23,155 nucleotides of DNA from an uncultured Paraprevotella sp. (GTDB lineage Bacteria > Bacteroidota > Bacteroidia > Bacteroidales > Bacteroidaceae), in assembly GCA_910584955.1 (NCBI GenBank), contig CAJUDC010000028.1:1-23155 (forward strand), given 5' to 3'. Position numbers and translations under genes: made by a program. Under the pieces are notes generated by a model. That model had not been told where the DNA came from and did not search any database. It saw only the letters and a list, made by a program, of their open reading frames with translations. Of the stretch, positions 16,125-23,155 are shown piece by piece (the first letter of the stretch is position 1; each line of letters begins with the position of its first letter).

Positions 16125-17081
16125 ATGGGAATATTCAGTTTCTTTTCCAAAGAGAAAAAAGAGACACTTGACAAAGGATTGGAAAAAACAAAGGAGAGTT
16201 TTTTCGGTAAGATTACGCGTGCGGTAGCCGGCAAATCTAAAGTAGACGATGAAGTGCTGGACAATCTGGAAGAAGTTCTTGTCACCTCGGATGTGGGAGT
16301 GGACACAACCTTGAATATTATAGAACGAATCGAACAGCGTGTGGCCCGTGACAAATATGTCACCACGGGGGAGTTAAACAGCATATTGCGCGATGAAATC
16401 GCCTCTTTGCTCACAGACAACCATACCGAAGATACGGAAGGGTTTGTGGTGCCGGAGGGAAAGAAACCCTATGTAATCATGGTGGTGGGTGTGAATGGAG
16501 TGGGTAAAACAACCACTATCGGCAAATTGGCCTACCAATTCAAAAAGGCAGGTAAGAAAGTATGCCTGGGAGCCGCCGATACCTTCCGGGCTGCAGCTGT
16601 AGAACAAATTGTCATTTGGGGAGAGCGTATCGGAGTGCCTGTTATCAAACAGCAGATGGGTAGCGATCCTGCTTCTGTGGCTTTCGATACATTGAGTTCT
16701 GCCGTAGCCAATGATGTCGACGTGGTGTTGATCGATACGGCCGGTCGATTGCACAACAAGAAAGGTTTGATGGATGAATTGTCCAAGATAAAACGCGTGA
16801 TGCAGAAAGTCATTCCCGACGCGCCGCACGATGTCATGTTGGTGTTGGACGGAAGTACAGGACAAAATGCTTTTGAGCAGGCCAAGCAGTTTACACTGGC
16901 GACAGAGGTAACCTCTATGGCTATAACCAAATTGGACGGTACGGCCAAGGGAGGAGTGGTGATCGGCATATCCGATCAGTTTAAGATACCGGTCCGTTAT
17001 ATCGGACTGGGAGAAGGGATGGACGATTTACAACCGTTTAATCGAAAAGAATTTGTGAAGTCGTTGTTTGGAACCGAATAA
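16125..17081 (+). CDS. ftsY: Signal recognition particle receptor FtsY
   Basis: FtsY is the GTPase that receives SRP-bound ribosomes at the inner membrane. At 318 residues it has the N and G domains but no long acidic A domain; the short start MGIFSFFSKEKKETLDKGLE, with hydrophobic and basic residues, may serve as the membrane-targeting helix. The P-loop GVNGVGKTT is at 122-130, DTFRAAA at 152-158, DTAGRLHNK at 204-212 and the specificity motif TKLDGTAKGG at 268-277. All are intact. It lies 14 bases before rimO, and the pair is probably cotranscribed. Confidence 0.97.
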   Translation: MGIFSFFSKEKKETLDKGLEKTKESFFGKITRAVAGKSKVDDEVLDNLEEVLVTSDVGVDTTLNIIERIEQRVARDKYVTTGELNSILRDEIASLLTDNHTEDTEGFVVPEGKKPYVIMVVGVNGVGKTTTIGKLAYQFKKAGKKVCLGAADTFRAAAVEQIVIWGERIGVPVIKQQMGSDPASVAFDTLSSAVANDVDVVLIDTAGRLHNKKGLMDELSKIKRVMQKVIPDAPHDVMLVLDGSTGQNAFEQAKQFTLATEVTSMAITKLDGTAKGGVVIGISDQFKIPVRYIGLGEGMDDLQPFNRKEFVKSLFGTE

Positions 17082-17095
17082 GGAAGATTGTACAG

Positions 17096-18397
17096 ATGAA
17101 AAAGAACACGGTAGATATTATTACACTGGGTTGTTCCAAGAATCTGGTAGATTCGGAAAAGCTGATCCGGCAACTTCAGGCAAACGGTTATTCGGTAACT
17201 CATGACGCAGAGGAGCCGGAGGGTGACATTGCCGTCATCAATACATGCGGTTTTATCGGAGATGCCAAGGAAGAAAGTATCAATATGATTCTGGAGTTTT
17301 GCGAGGCCAAGAAAGAAGGCCGATTGAAGAAACTCTTTGTCATGGGCTGTCTTTCGGAACGATATTTGCGCGAGCTTAAGGAAGAAATCCCCGAAGTCGA
17401 TAAGTTTTATGGTAAATTCAATTGGAACGAGTTGCTGTCTGATCTGGGCAAAGCATATCGGGACAACATACGTCTGGAGCGGGGGCTGACCACACCGTCC
17501 CATTATGCTTATCTTAAAATATCGGAAGGATGCGACCGCAGATGTGCTTATTGTGCCATTCCCATCATCACGGGGCACCATGTGTCGCGCCCTATGGAGG
17601 AAATTCTGGACGAAGTACGGTATCTGGTCTCCCAAGGAGTGAAAGAATTCCAGATTATCGCACAGGAGTTGACTTACTATGGCGTGGATTTATATAAAGA
17701 ACGCAAATTAGCCGAATTGATCGAAAGAATATCCGATGTACCCGGAGTGGAATGGATTCGTTTGCATTATGCCTATCCGACGGATTTCCCGGAAGATTTG
17801 TTTCGTGTGATGCGAGAGCGCGATAATGTTTGCAAATACATGGATATCGCCTTGCAGCATATAAGTGATGCTGTACTTGCCCGAATGCACCGTCCTATCA
17901 CTAAAGAACAGACTTTGCGCTTAATGGAAAAATTCCGGGCCGAAGTCCCCGGTATTCATTTGAGAACGACACTGATGGTAGGATTCCCCGGCGAGACGGA
18001 AGAGGATTTTGAAGAACTATTGGACTTTGTACGGCAAGTGAAGTTCGACAGAATGGGGGCTTTTGCTTATTCGGAAGAAGAAAACACCTATTCGGCCCTG
18101 CATTATATCGATGATATTCCTCAAGAAGTAAAACAAAAACGGCTGGACAAATTAATGGCTTTGCAGCAAGACATATCCGCTGCATTGGCAGAGCAGAAAG
18201 TCGGTAAGGTGCTGAAAGTAATCATCGATCGGAAAGAAGGAGATTATTTTGTGGGACGCACTCAGTACGATTCTCCCGAGGTAGATCCCGAAGTATTGCT
18301 TTCGGCAGCAGACAATGATCTGCAAATCGGTTGTTTTTATGAGGTGAAGATTGAGAAAGCAGACGATTTTGATCTTTACGGATGTTGCATCAAATAA
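17096..18397 (+). CDS. rimO: Ribosomal protein S12 methylthiotransferase
   Basis: The 433-residue radical-SAM enzyme adds a methylthio group to a conserved aspartate of ribosomal protein S12. The N-terminal UPF0004 domain has Cys13, Cys51 and Cys85, which bind an auxiliary [4Fe-4S] cluster. The radical-SAM motif C-x3-C-x2-C is at Cys146, 150 and 153 (SEGCDRRCAYCAIP). A C-terminal TRAM domain covers about 370-433. The sequence LGCSKNLVDSE and the IPIITGHHVSRP segment favour RimO over the tRNA enzyme MiaB. It stands 14 bases after ftsY and 10 bases before the HU gene. Confidence 0.96.
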   Translation: MKKNTVDIITLGCSKNLVDSEKLIRQLQANGYSVTHDAEEPEGDIAVINTCGFIGDAKEESINMILEFCEAKKEGRLKKLFVMGCLSERYLRELKEEIPEVDKFYGKFNWNELLSDLGKAYRDNIRLERGLTTPSHYAYLKISEGCDRRCAYCAIPIITGHHVSRPMEEILDEVRYLVSQGVKEFQIIAQELTYYGVDLYKERKLAELIERISDVPGVEWIRLHYAYPTDFPEDLFRVMRERDNVCKYMDIALQHISDAVLARMHRPITKEQTLRLMEKFRAEVPGIHLRTTLMVGFPGETEEDFEELLDFVRQVKFDRMGAFAYSEEENTYSALHYIDDIPQEVKQKRLDKLMALQQDISAALAEQKVGKVLKVIIDRKEGDYFVGRTQYDSPEVDPEVLLSAADNDLQIGCFYEVKIEKADDFDLYGCCIK

Positions 18398-18407
18398 AGC
18401 AAGTATT

Positions 18408-18680
18408 TTGAACAATAAAGAATTCATATCTGAAATATCCCGTCGGATGGACTATACGACAAAAGATACGCAATCGCTGATGGCGGCTTTTGTTGCGGAG
18501 GTTACGGAAAACCTGGAAGACGAGAATGTACTTTCCATACAGGGGTTCGGTACATTTGAGGTTAAGAAAAAACTGGAAAGGGTGGTGGTGAATCCTACCA
18601 CCCAGCAACGTATGCTGGTTCCTCCCAAATTGGTAATCAATTTTAAGCCAAGTGCATTATTAAAAGAGAAAATGCAATAA
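18408..18680 (+). CDS. HU-family DNA-binding protein (TTG start)
   Basis: The 90-residue product begins (M)NNKEFISEISRRMDYTTKD and continues with LSIQGFGTFEV, NPTTQQRMLVPP and FKPSALLKEKM, a full HU/IHF fold. Asn-Pro at the arm tip, the Pro that inserts into DNA in this family, is present. There is no in-frame ATG before the first helix; the TTG at 18408 gives exactly the family length and N-terminus, while the next ATG (18447) would remove helix 1. It begins 10 bases after the rimO stop and ends 9 bases before the HU-LysM fusion gene. It should be a nucleoid-associated or architectural protein, possibly partner of the next gene. Confidence 0.9.
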   Translation: MNNKEFISEISRRMDYTTKDTQSLMAAFVAEVTENLEDENVLSIQGFGTFEVKKKLERVVVNPTTQQRMLVPPKLVINFKPSALLKEKMQ

Positions 18681-18689
18681 AAAGGGATT

Positions 18690-20099
18690 ATGAATAAGAA
18701 GGTACTTTTACAGGAACTGGCAGAGGGATTGTCGCGTCGTAAAGACGTGACCAAGAAAGATGCCGAAAATTTTATCCGTGTCCTTTTTGAAGTGATAGAA
18801 CAGTATCTGGAAACGGACAAAATAGTGAAGATAAAAGGATTTGGTACGTTTAAACTGGTGTCTGTGGATAGTCGTGAAAGCATCAATGTCAATACAGGCG
18901 AACGGATCCGCATCAAAGGACATACCAAAATATCTTTTACTCCCGATGCTGTATTGCGTGATCAGGTGAACAAACCTTTTGCAGAATTCGAAACCGTAGT
19001 GCTGAGCGAAGATATTGATCTGAAAGAAATGGAACGGATAGACATGGACTTCACTGAGTTGCCGGAAAACGAGCTGGAGCAAACGGAAGAGAGCGCGCTA
19101 AATACTGAAGAAATCTCCTTGCAGGTCACAGAGCCATCCGATATACCGGTAATAGAAGCGGAAACGGATGAAGGAACCGGTGAAGCAGAAACGGAGAACA
19201 TGTATTCAGAAACAGTGCGTGCAGGGAATAGGATATCCGACATCCCTGTAGAGGAAGCACCGCAACAAACAGGTATAACGGATGATTTCATGACATTGAC
19301 ATCGGAACCTGACGATTGTGTGGAAAAGGAATCCGATACCTCCCCTGTAGCAGCAAGCGAAGAAAACAGGACTTATCATATAGAGAACCAGCAAACCGAC
19401 TATCAGAAAATTGAGGATCAAAAGGTAACCGACCAAAAAGTAGATACACAACATATAGCACACCAGACCGTCGAAAATCAACATATTGTGCAAGAACATA
19501 CGGAAAAGAACCCTACCAAAGGCATTCGTCTTTCCTGTGCAGGGATTCTGTTTTTGGCTTTCATGATACTGATATTGATGATAGGAAGCTACTTTGCCGG
19601 TTATTACCAGTTACTCTGCCCGTGCAATTTTGATTTCTTAAACACCAATAAGGAACAGGGACCGGTACTCCAACCGGTTATCTCCTCACCGGATTCTGTA
19701 GCGGACAGACCTGTTATGGATAAGGTTCGGGATACCACAGATGCAGATACATTGATTTCGGTTATAGAGCAAAAGGTAGAAAAAACTGTCAAGGATCAGA
19801 CTTCGCCTAAAGATACGGTAAAACCCGAAACAGCCGTTCAGATACCTCCTCAAAAAGTGGAACGGAAAAAGATAAAGCCGGTGATTCCCCAGGTAGCAAA
19901 AGGGAAATATGTAATTATCGGGACGAGAAGAACACATACGGTGAAAGCCGGAGAGACGCTTCGAAGCATAGCACTGCGGGAATATGGTTCGAAAGGATAT
20001 ACCGATTATATTGTGATATACAACCATATAACCGATCCGAATACTATTCAGGAAGGTATGGTATTAAAACTACCGGAGTTGCAAACAAGGGAAGAATAG
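18690..20099 (+). CDS. HU domain - membrane segment - LysM fusion protein
   Basis: The 469-residue protein has an N-terminal HU-like domain (about 1-95: LLQELAEGLSRRKDVTKKDAE, IKGFGTFKL, TKISFTPDAVLRD). An acidic linker of about 130 residues follows, then a Gln/His-rich semi-repetitive stretch at 229-270 (IEDQK, VTDQK, VDTQHI, VENQHI). One hydrophobic membrane segment covers about 280-305. After a Lys/Pro-rich spacer comes a LysM domain at 415-461 (HTVKAGETLRSIALREYG...IQEGMVLKLPEL), the peptidoglycan-binding module. Topology should be HU in the cytoplasm and LysM in the periplasm. In the HU arm the usual Pro of NP is Val67 (INVNTGE), so DNA bending may be weakened. HU-membrane-SPOR proteins are known in Bacteroidota; this looks like a LysM counterpart. 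It follows the plain HU gene by 9 bases and ends at a strong terminator. Confidence 0.9.
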   Translation: MNKKVLLQELAEGLSRRKDVTKKDAENFIRVLFEVIEQYLETDKIVKIKGFGTFKLVSVDSRESINVNTGERIRIKGHTKISFTPDAVLRDQVNKPFAEFETVVLSEDIDLKEMERIDMDFTELPENELEQTEESALNTEEISLQVTEPSDIPVIEAETDEGTGEAETENMYSETVRAGNRISDIPVEEAPQQTGITDDFMTLTSEPDDCVEKESDTSPVAASEENRTYHIENQQTDYQKIEDQKVTDQKVDTQHIAHQTVENQHIVQEHTEKNPTKGIRLSCAGILFLAFMILILMIGSYFAGYYQLLCPCNFDFLNTNKEQGPVLQPVISSPDSVADRPVMDKVRDTTDADTLISVIEQKVEKTVKDQTSPKDTVKPETAVQIPPQKVERKKIKPVIPQVAKGKYVIIGTRRTHTVKAGETLRSIALREYGSKGYTDYIVIYNHITDPNTIQEGMVLKLPELQTREE

Positions 20100-20108
20100 G
20101 ATAGCATG

Positions 20109-20144
20109 AAAGTTTCTTAAATACGTATTTAAGAAACTTTTTTT
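20109..20144 (+). terminator. 32-base perfect palindrome with T-run
   Basis: Bases 20109-20140 are a perfect palindrome centred between 20124 and 20125, with four more T residues after it (seven in all). It begins 9 bases after the HU-LysM stop. As RNA it folds into a long AU-rich hairpin, and as a symmetric structure it could also bind a dimeric protein. Confidence 0.85.
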
Positions 20145-20156
20145 AATGCTTTTATA

Positions 20157-20187
20157 TTGGTGAAACGTTGTAAAAGCAGTAATTTTG
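20157..20187 (+). promoter_or_regulatory. Promoter of the MoxR-DUF58 operon
   Basis: TTG at 20157-20159 and TAATTTTG at 20180-20187 are 20 bases apart, as in Bacteroidota promoters. The leader to the ATG at 20239 is about 45 bases. Confidence 0.6.
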
Positions 20188-20238
20188 GCCTCCGTTAGAG
20201 ATAAAACGGACTGAAAAACCAAATAACACATATTTATT

Positions 20239-21234
20239 ATGGCTGAATCGATAGATATTCGTGAGCTGAATGAGCGTATAGAACGTCAGAGTGCTTTTGT
20301 AACCAATTTGATGACAGGTATGGATCAGGTAATTGTCGGACAAAAGCATTTGGTAGAAGCACTTTTGATCGGATTGTTGAGTGACGGACATATTCTTTTG
20401 GAAGGTGTGCCGGGATTGGCGAAAACTTTAGCTATAAAAACCTTGTCATCTTTGATAGATGCAAAATTCAGCAGGGTGCAGTTTACTCCCGATTTATTGC
20501 CGGCCGATGTTCTCGGTACGATGATTTATAGCCAAAAAGACGAACGTTTTATAGTAAAGCAAGGACCGGTTTTCGCTAATTTTGTATTGGCGGACGAAAT
20601 AAACCGTGCTCCGGCGAAAGTGCAGAGTGCGCTACTGGAATCGATGCAGGAACGTCAGGTAACCATCAGCAAGGAGACATTTAAATTGCCAGACCCGTTT
20701 TTGGTACTTGCTACGCAGAATCCGATCGAACAAGAAGGTACTTACCCGCTACCTGAAGCACAGGTGGACCGTTTCATGCTCAAAGTAATTATCGATTATC
20801 CGAGTCTGGAAGAAGAAAAAAAGATTATCCGCCAGAATATAACGGGAGAAAAAAAAGCGGTAAGGCCTATTTTATCCACAACAGAGATAGCAGAAGCCCG
20901 CAATGTCGTGCGTCAGGTATATCTGGATGAAAAGATAGAACAATATATCGCTGATATTGTTTTTGCCACTCGTTATCCTGAAAAGTATGGCTTGAAGGAA
21001 ATGAAAAACTACATTGAATTCGGGGGATCCCCGCGTGCTTCTATTAATTTGGCGCTGGCCGCTCGTTCGTATGCCTTTATCAAACGTCGCGGATATGTCA
21101 TACCGGAAGACGTGCGGGCTGTGGCTCAAGATGTGTTACGGCACCGCATCGGATTGACTTACGAAGCAGAGGCCAATAATGTTTCCAGCGAGGAAATCAT
21201 TAGCAAGATTCTAAATAAAGTAGAAGTACCTTAA
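20239..21234 (+). CDS. MoxR-type AAA+ ATPase
   Basis: The 331-residue cytoplasmic ATPase has Walker A GVPGLAKT at 56-63, Walker B NFVLADEIN at 114-122, sensor-1 LATQNP at 157-162, and AQVDRFM at 174-180. The C-terminal lid includes GGSPRASINLALAARSYAF. MoxR proteins act as chaperones that mature or activate partner complexes, often together with vWA proteins. Here a DUF58 vWA-like gene follows with a gap of 6-9 bases, and a membrane protein comes next, the layout found at the head of the Bacteroides aerotolerance (bat) operon. It has its own promoter after a strong terminator. Confidence 0.95.
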   Translation: MAESIDIRELNERIERQSAFVTNLMTGMDQVIVGQKHLVEALLIGLLSDGHILLEGVPGLAKTLAIKTLSSLIDAKFSRVQFTPDLLPADVLGTMIYSQKDERFIVKQGPVFANFVLADEINRAPAKVQSALLESMQERQVTISKETFKLPDPFLVLATQNPIEQEGTYPLPEAQVDRFMLKVIIDYPSLEEEKKIIRQNITGEKKAVRPILSTTEIAEARNVVRQVYLDEKIEQYIADIVFATRYPEKYGLKEMKNYIEFGGSPRASINLALAARSYAFIKRRGYVIPEDVRAVAQDVLRHRIGLTYEAEANNVSSEEIISKILNKVEVP

Positions 21235-21243
21235 TCGTTTTTG

Positions 21244-22113
21244 ATGGAGACAAACGAGATCTTAAAACGTGTCCGGCAGATAGAAATTAAAACTAAAGGC
21301 TTATCCAATAATATCTTTGCTGGTGAATATCATTCTGCTTTTAAAGGAAGGGGAATGGCATTTTCCGAAGTGCGCGAATATCAATACGGAGATGACATTC
21401 GTGATATAGATTGGAACGTAACGGCTCGATTCAACAAGCCTTACGTAAAAGTGTTTGAAGAAGAGCGCGAACTGACGGTGATGCTGTTAATCGATGTGTC
21501 GGGAAGTTTGAATTTCGGTACGACAGTTCAGATGAAAAGGGATATGGTGACGGAAATTGCCGCCACACTGGCTTTTTCAGCTATTCAGAATAATGATAAG
21601 ATTGGGGTTATCTTTTTTTCTGATCGAATTGAGAAATTCATTCCGCCAAAGAAAGGAAGAAAACACATTCTTTATATTATTCGGGAATTACTGGATTTTA
21701 AACCGGAAAGTAACCGTACGAAGATAGAACAGGCTGTGGAGTATCTTACCCGTGTCATCAAACGTAAATGTACTGCATTTCTTATCAGTGATTTTTTGGA
21801 TCGTAGCAGTTTTCAGGATGCCTTGACGATTGCCAATCAAAAGCATGATGTAGTTGCCATTCAGGTATACGATCGGCGAGCTACAGAACTTCCGAATGTT
21901 GGACTGATGAAAATGAAGGACGCCGAAACGGGTTATGAACAGTATGTGGATACCTCCAGTCGTAAAATAAGACAGGCGTATCAGCAATGGTGGACGACAA
22001 GACGTAAACTTCTAATGGAAACTTTCACACGGAGCAATGTTGACTACGTTTCCGTCAGAACGGACGAAGACTATGTCTCCGCGTTGATGACTTTGTTTGC
22101 CAAGAGAAATTAG
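21244..22113 (+). CDS. DUF58 family protein with vWA-like fold
   Basis: The 289-residue protein carries the DUF58 signature EYQYGDDIRDIDWNVTAR at 45-62, followed by a vWA-like core with the metal-site motif DVSGS at 84-88 (LLIDVSGSLNFG). Later blocks are VIFFSDRIEKFIPPKKG and ISDFLDRSSFQDAL. No membrane segment is seen. In MoxR-linked operons DUF58 proteins are the presumed clients or partners of the ATPase. The ATG at 21244 is preferred over the in-frame TTG at 21241, one codon earlier. The next gene starts 3 bases after the stop. Confidence 0.94.
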   Translation: METNEILKRVRQIEIKTKGLSNNIFAGEYHSAFKGRGMAFSEVREYQYGDDIRDIDWNVTARFNKPYVKVFEEERELTVMLLIDVSGSLNFGTTVQMKRDMVTEIAATLAFSAIQNNDKIGVIFFSDRIEKFIPPKKGRKHILYIIRELLDFKPESNRTKIEQAVEYLTRVIKRKCTAFLISDFLDRSSFQDALTIANQKHDVVAIQVYDRRATELPNVGLMKMKDAETGYEQYVDTSSRKIRQAYQQWWTTRRKLLMETFTRSNVDYVSVRTDEDYVSALMTLFAKRN

Positions 22114-22116
22114 AAT

Positions 22117-23155
22117 ATGAATATATTTACAACTATGCGGTATACGCTTTTGAAATATGTAATTGCTTTGTTGCTGGTTATCGGGACGACATCAGTTTCG
22201 GCTCAGGTCACGGTAGATGTTAATATAGATACATTGACTTTATTGGTAGGGCAGCAAGCCCGTATCACCTTGGATGTCAGTTGTGCATCTAATGCCAAAT
22301 TACAGATGCCAACCTTTAAAAAGGGAGAAATGCTGACTCAAGGGGTAGAGATTGTCGAAATAAATCCTTTAGATACCCAACAGCTAAACGACGGATCGCG
22401 TATGTTGGTGAGCCAGTGTTACACGGTTACTTCTTTTGACAGTGCCTGTTATTATATTCCTCCATTTGTCATTCGTGTAAATGATAGTGTATATAAATCC
22501 AAGAACTTAGCCTTAAATGTATTGACGGTACCGATAGATACGGTGCATACAGATCGCTTTTTCGGTCCAAAAGATATTATGGAGCCTCCATTTTCATGGT
22601 TCGATTGGGCGGGTATATGGTGGCTATCGATCGCTTTACTCTGTTTGACCGTGTTATTCATTTATTTATATGTCCGTAACCGCGATAATAAACCTGTTAT
22701 TAAGATTATTAAGCGAGTTCCCAAAATTCCGCCGCATAAATTGGCCATGCAGGAAATTAATAAAATAAAAGCGGAGAAGAAATGGGCTGAAGAGGATTCC
22801 AAAGAATATTATACTTTGCTTACAGCCACTCTACGTACTTATATACAAGATCGTTATGGTTTTAATGCTTTGGAGATGACTTCAACCGAAATTATCGATA
22901 ATCTTCTTCAGCGTAAAGACGATACGGCTTTGGATGAATTAAAGAATTTGTTTTATACGGCAGATTTAGTGAAGTTTGCAAAATACAACACTTTGATAAA
23001 CGAGAACGACATGAATCTGGTCAATGCCATAGAATTCATAAACCAGACAAAAGTGGAAAATGATTCGAATATACTTCCTCAGAAAGAAGAAATAACTGTT
23101 GAAGAAAAACGTTCTCGCACGTATGTGATCGTCTTACGGACGGGAATGTTAGTTG
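22117..23155 (+). CDS. Membrane protein of the Bat-type operon (3' end beyond the window)
   Basis: The frame opens with an ATG at 22117, three bases after the DUF58 stop, and stays open for 346 codons to the window end. A second Met (22135) heads a clean signal peptide (LLKYVIALLLVIGTTSVSAQ), so either start could be used. Residues 31-160 form a periplasmic, beta-rich domain (LTLLVGQQARITLDV, CYTVTSFDSACYYIPPFVI), like the N-terminal part of BatD-type proteins. A single membrane helix at about 165-187 follows, then a cytoplasmic helical part. The segment LFYTADLVKFAKY at 278-290 is typical of the small membrane proteins that sit between DUF58 and the batA/batB vWA genes. It should belong to the membrane complex assembled with MoxR and DUF58. 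The family assignment is by context and motif, not certain. Confidence 0.8.
   Translation, partial: MNIFTTMRYTLLKYVIALLLVIGTTSVSAQVTVDVNIDTLTLLVGQQARITLDVSCASNAKLQMPTFKKGEMLTQGVEIVEINPLDTQQLNDGSRMLVSQCYTVTSFDSACYYIPPFVIRVNDSVYKSKNLALNVLTVPIDTVHTDRFFGPKDIMEPPFSWFDWAGIWWLSIALLCLTVLFIYLYVRNRDNKPVIKIIKRVPKIPPHKLAMQEINKIKAEKKWAEEDSKEYYTLLTATLRTYIQDRYGFNALEMTSTEIIDNLLQRKDDTALDELKNLFYTADLVKFAKYNTLINENDMNLVNAIEFINQTKVENDSNILPQKEEITVEEKRSRTYVIVLRTGMLV

Noticed and set aside
19370..19500. Gln/His-rich stretch in the HU-LysM gene as a DNA tandem repeat
   Set aside because: The units are similar at protein level only and irregular in DNA, so it is described within the gene and not as a repeat.

Overview
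The window comes from a chromosome of a Bacteroidales bacterium (Bacteroidota), probably a gut-type Bacteroides or Parabacteroides relative. Three things point there: promoters of the Bacteroidota type (TAnnTTTG with an upstream TTG about 20 bases away), almost no Shine-Dalgarno sites, and lineage-typical genes (DUF4295 after rpmG, a TAPR-like outer-membrane beta-barrel protein, and a MoxR/DUF58 operon of the Bacteroides aerotolerance type). I cannot name the species. No rRNA, tRNA, insertion sequence, phage gene or CRISPR array was seen.

Left part, minus strand (1-6649): the 5' end of a phosphate-selective-porin-like outer-membrane protein (cut by the window edge), then gltD and gltB, which form a gltB-gltD operon for NADPH-dependent glutamate synthase. 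A strong hairpin terminator separates gltD from the porin gene. An intergenic region of about 280 bases (6650-6928) holds the divergent promoters.

Middle part, plus strand (6929-12463): a tight three-gene cluster encodes an unrecognised protein with a very acidic tail, a sodium:solute symporter and an AlbA_2-domain protein. It is followed by a separately promoted 861-residue outer-membrane beta-barrel protein with a TonB-type plug-like region. Two related tandem hairpins close this unit.

Right part, plus strand (12766-23155): conserved housekeeping genes. map, tsaD and cinA (C-terminal amidohydrolase form only) come first, then rpmB, rpmG and a DUF4295 gene with their own promoter and terminator. 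ftsY and rimO follow, then two adjacent HU-fold genes. The first HU gene (TTG start) is a plain 90-residue protein. The second is a 469-residue fusion of an HU domain, an acidic and Gln-rich linker, one membrane segment and a LysM domain. A 32-base perfect palindrome with a T-run ends that unit. The last genes are a MoxR ATPase, a DUF58 protein and a membrane protein cut by the window end, which together form the start of a Bat-type operon.

Most of the window is ordinary core genome. The most unusual element is the HU-membrane-LysM fusion beside a normal HU gene, which could physically link DNA to the cell envelope. Second are the acidic protein/symporter/AlbA_2 cluster and the tandem hairpin repeats at 12553-12642.
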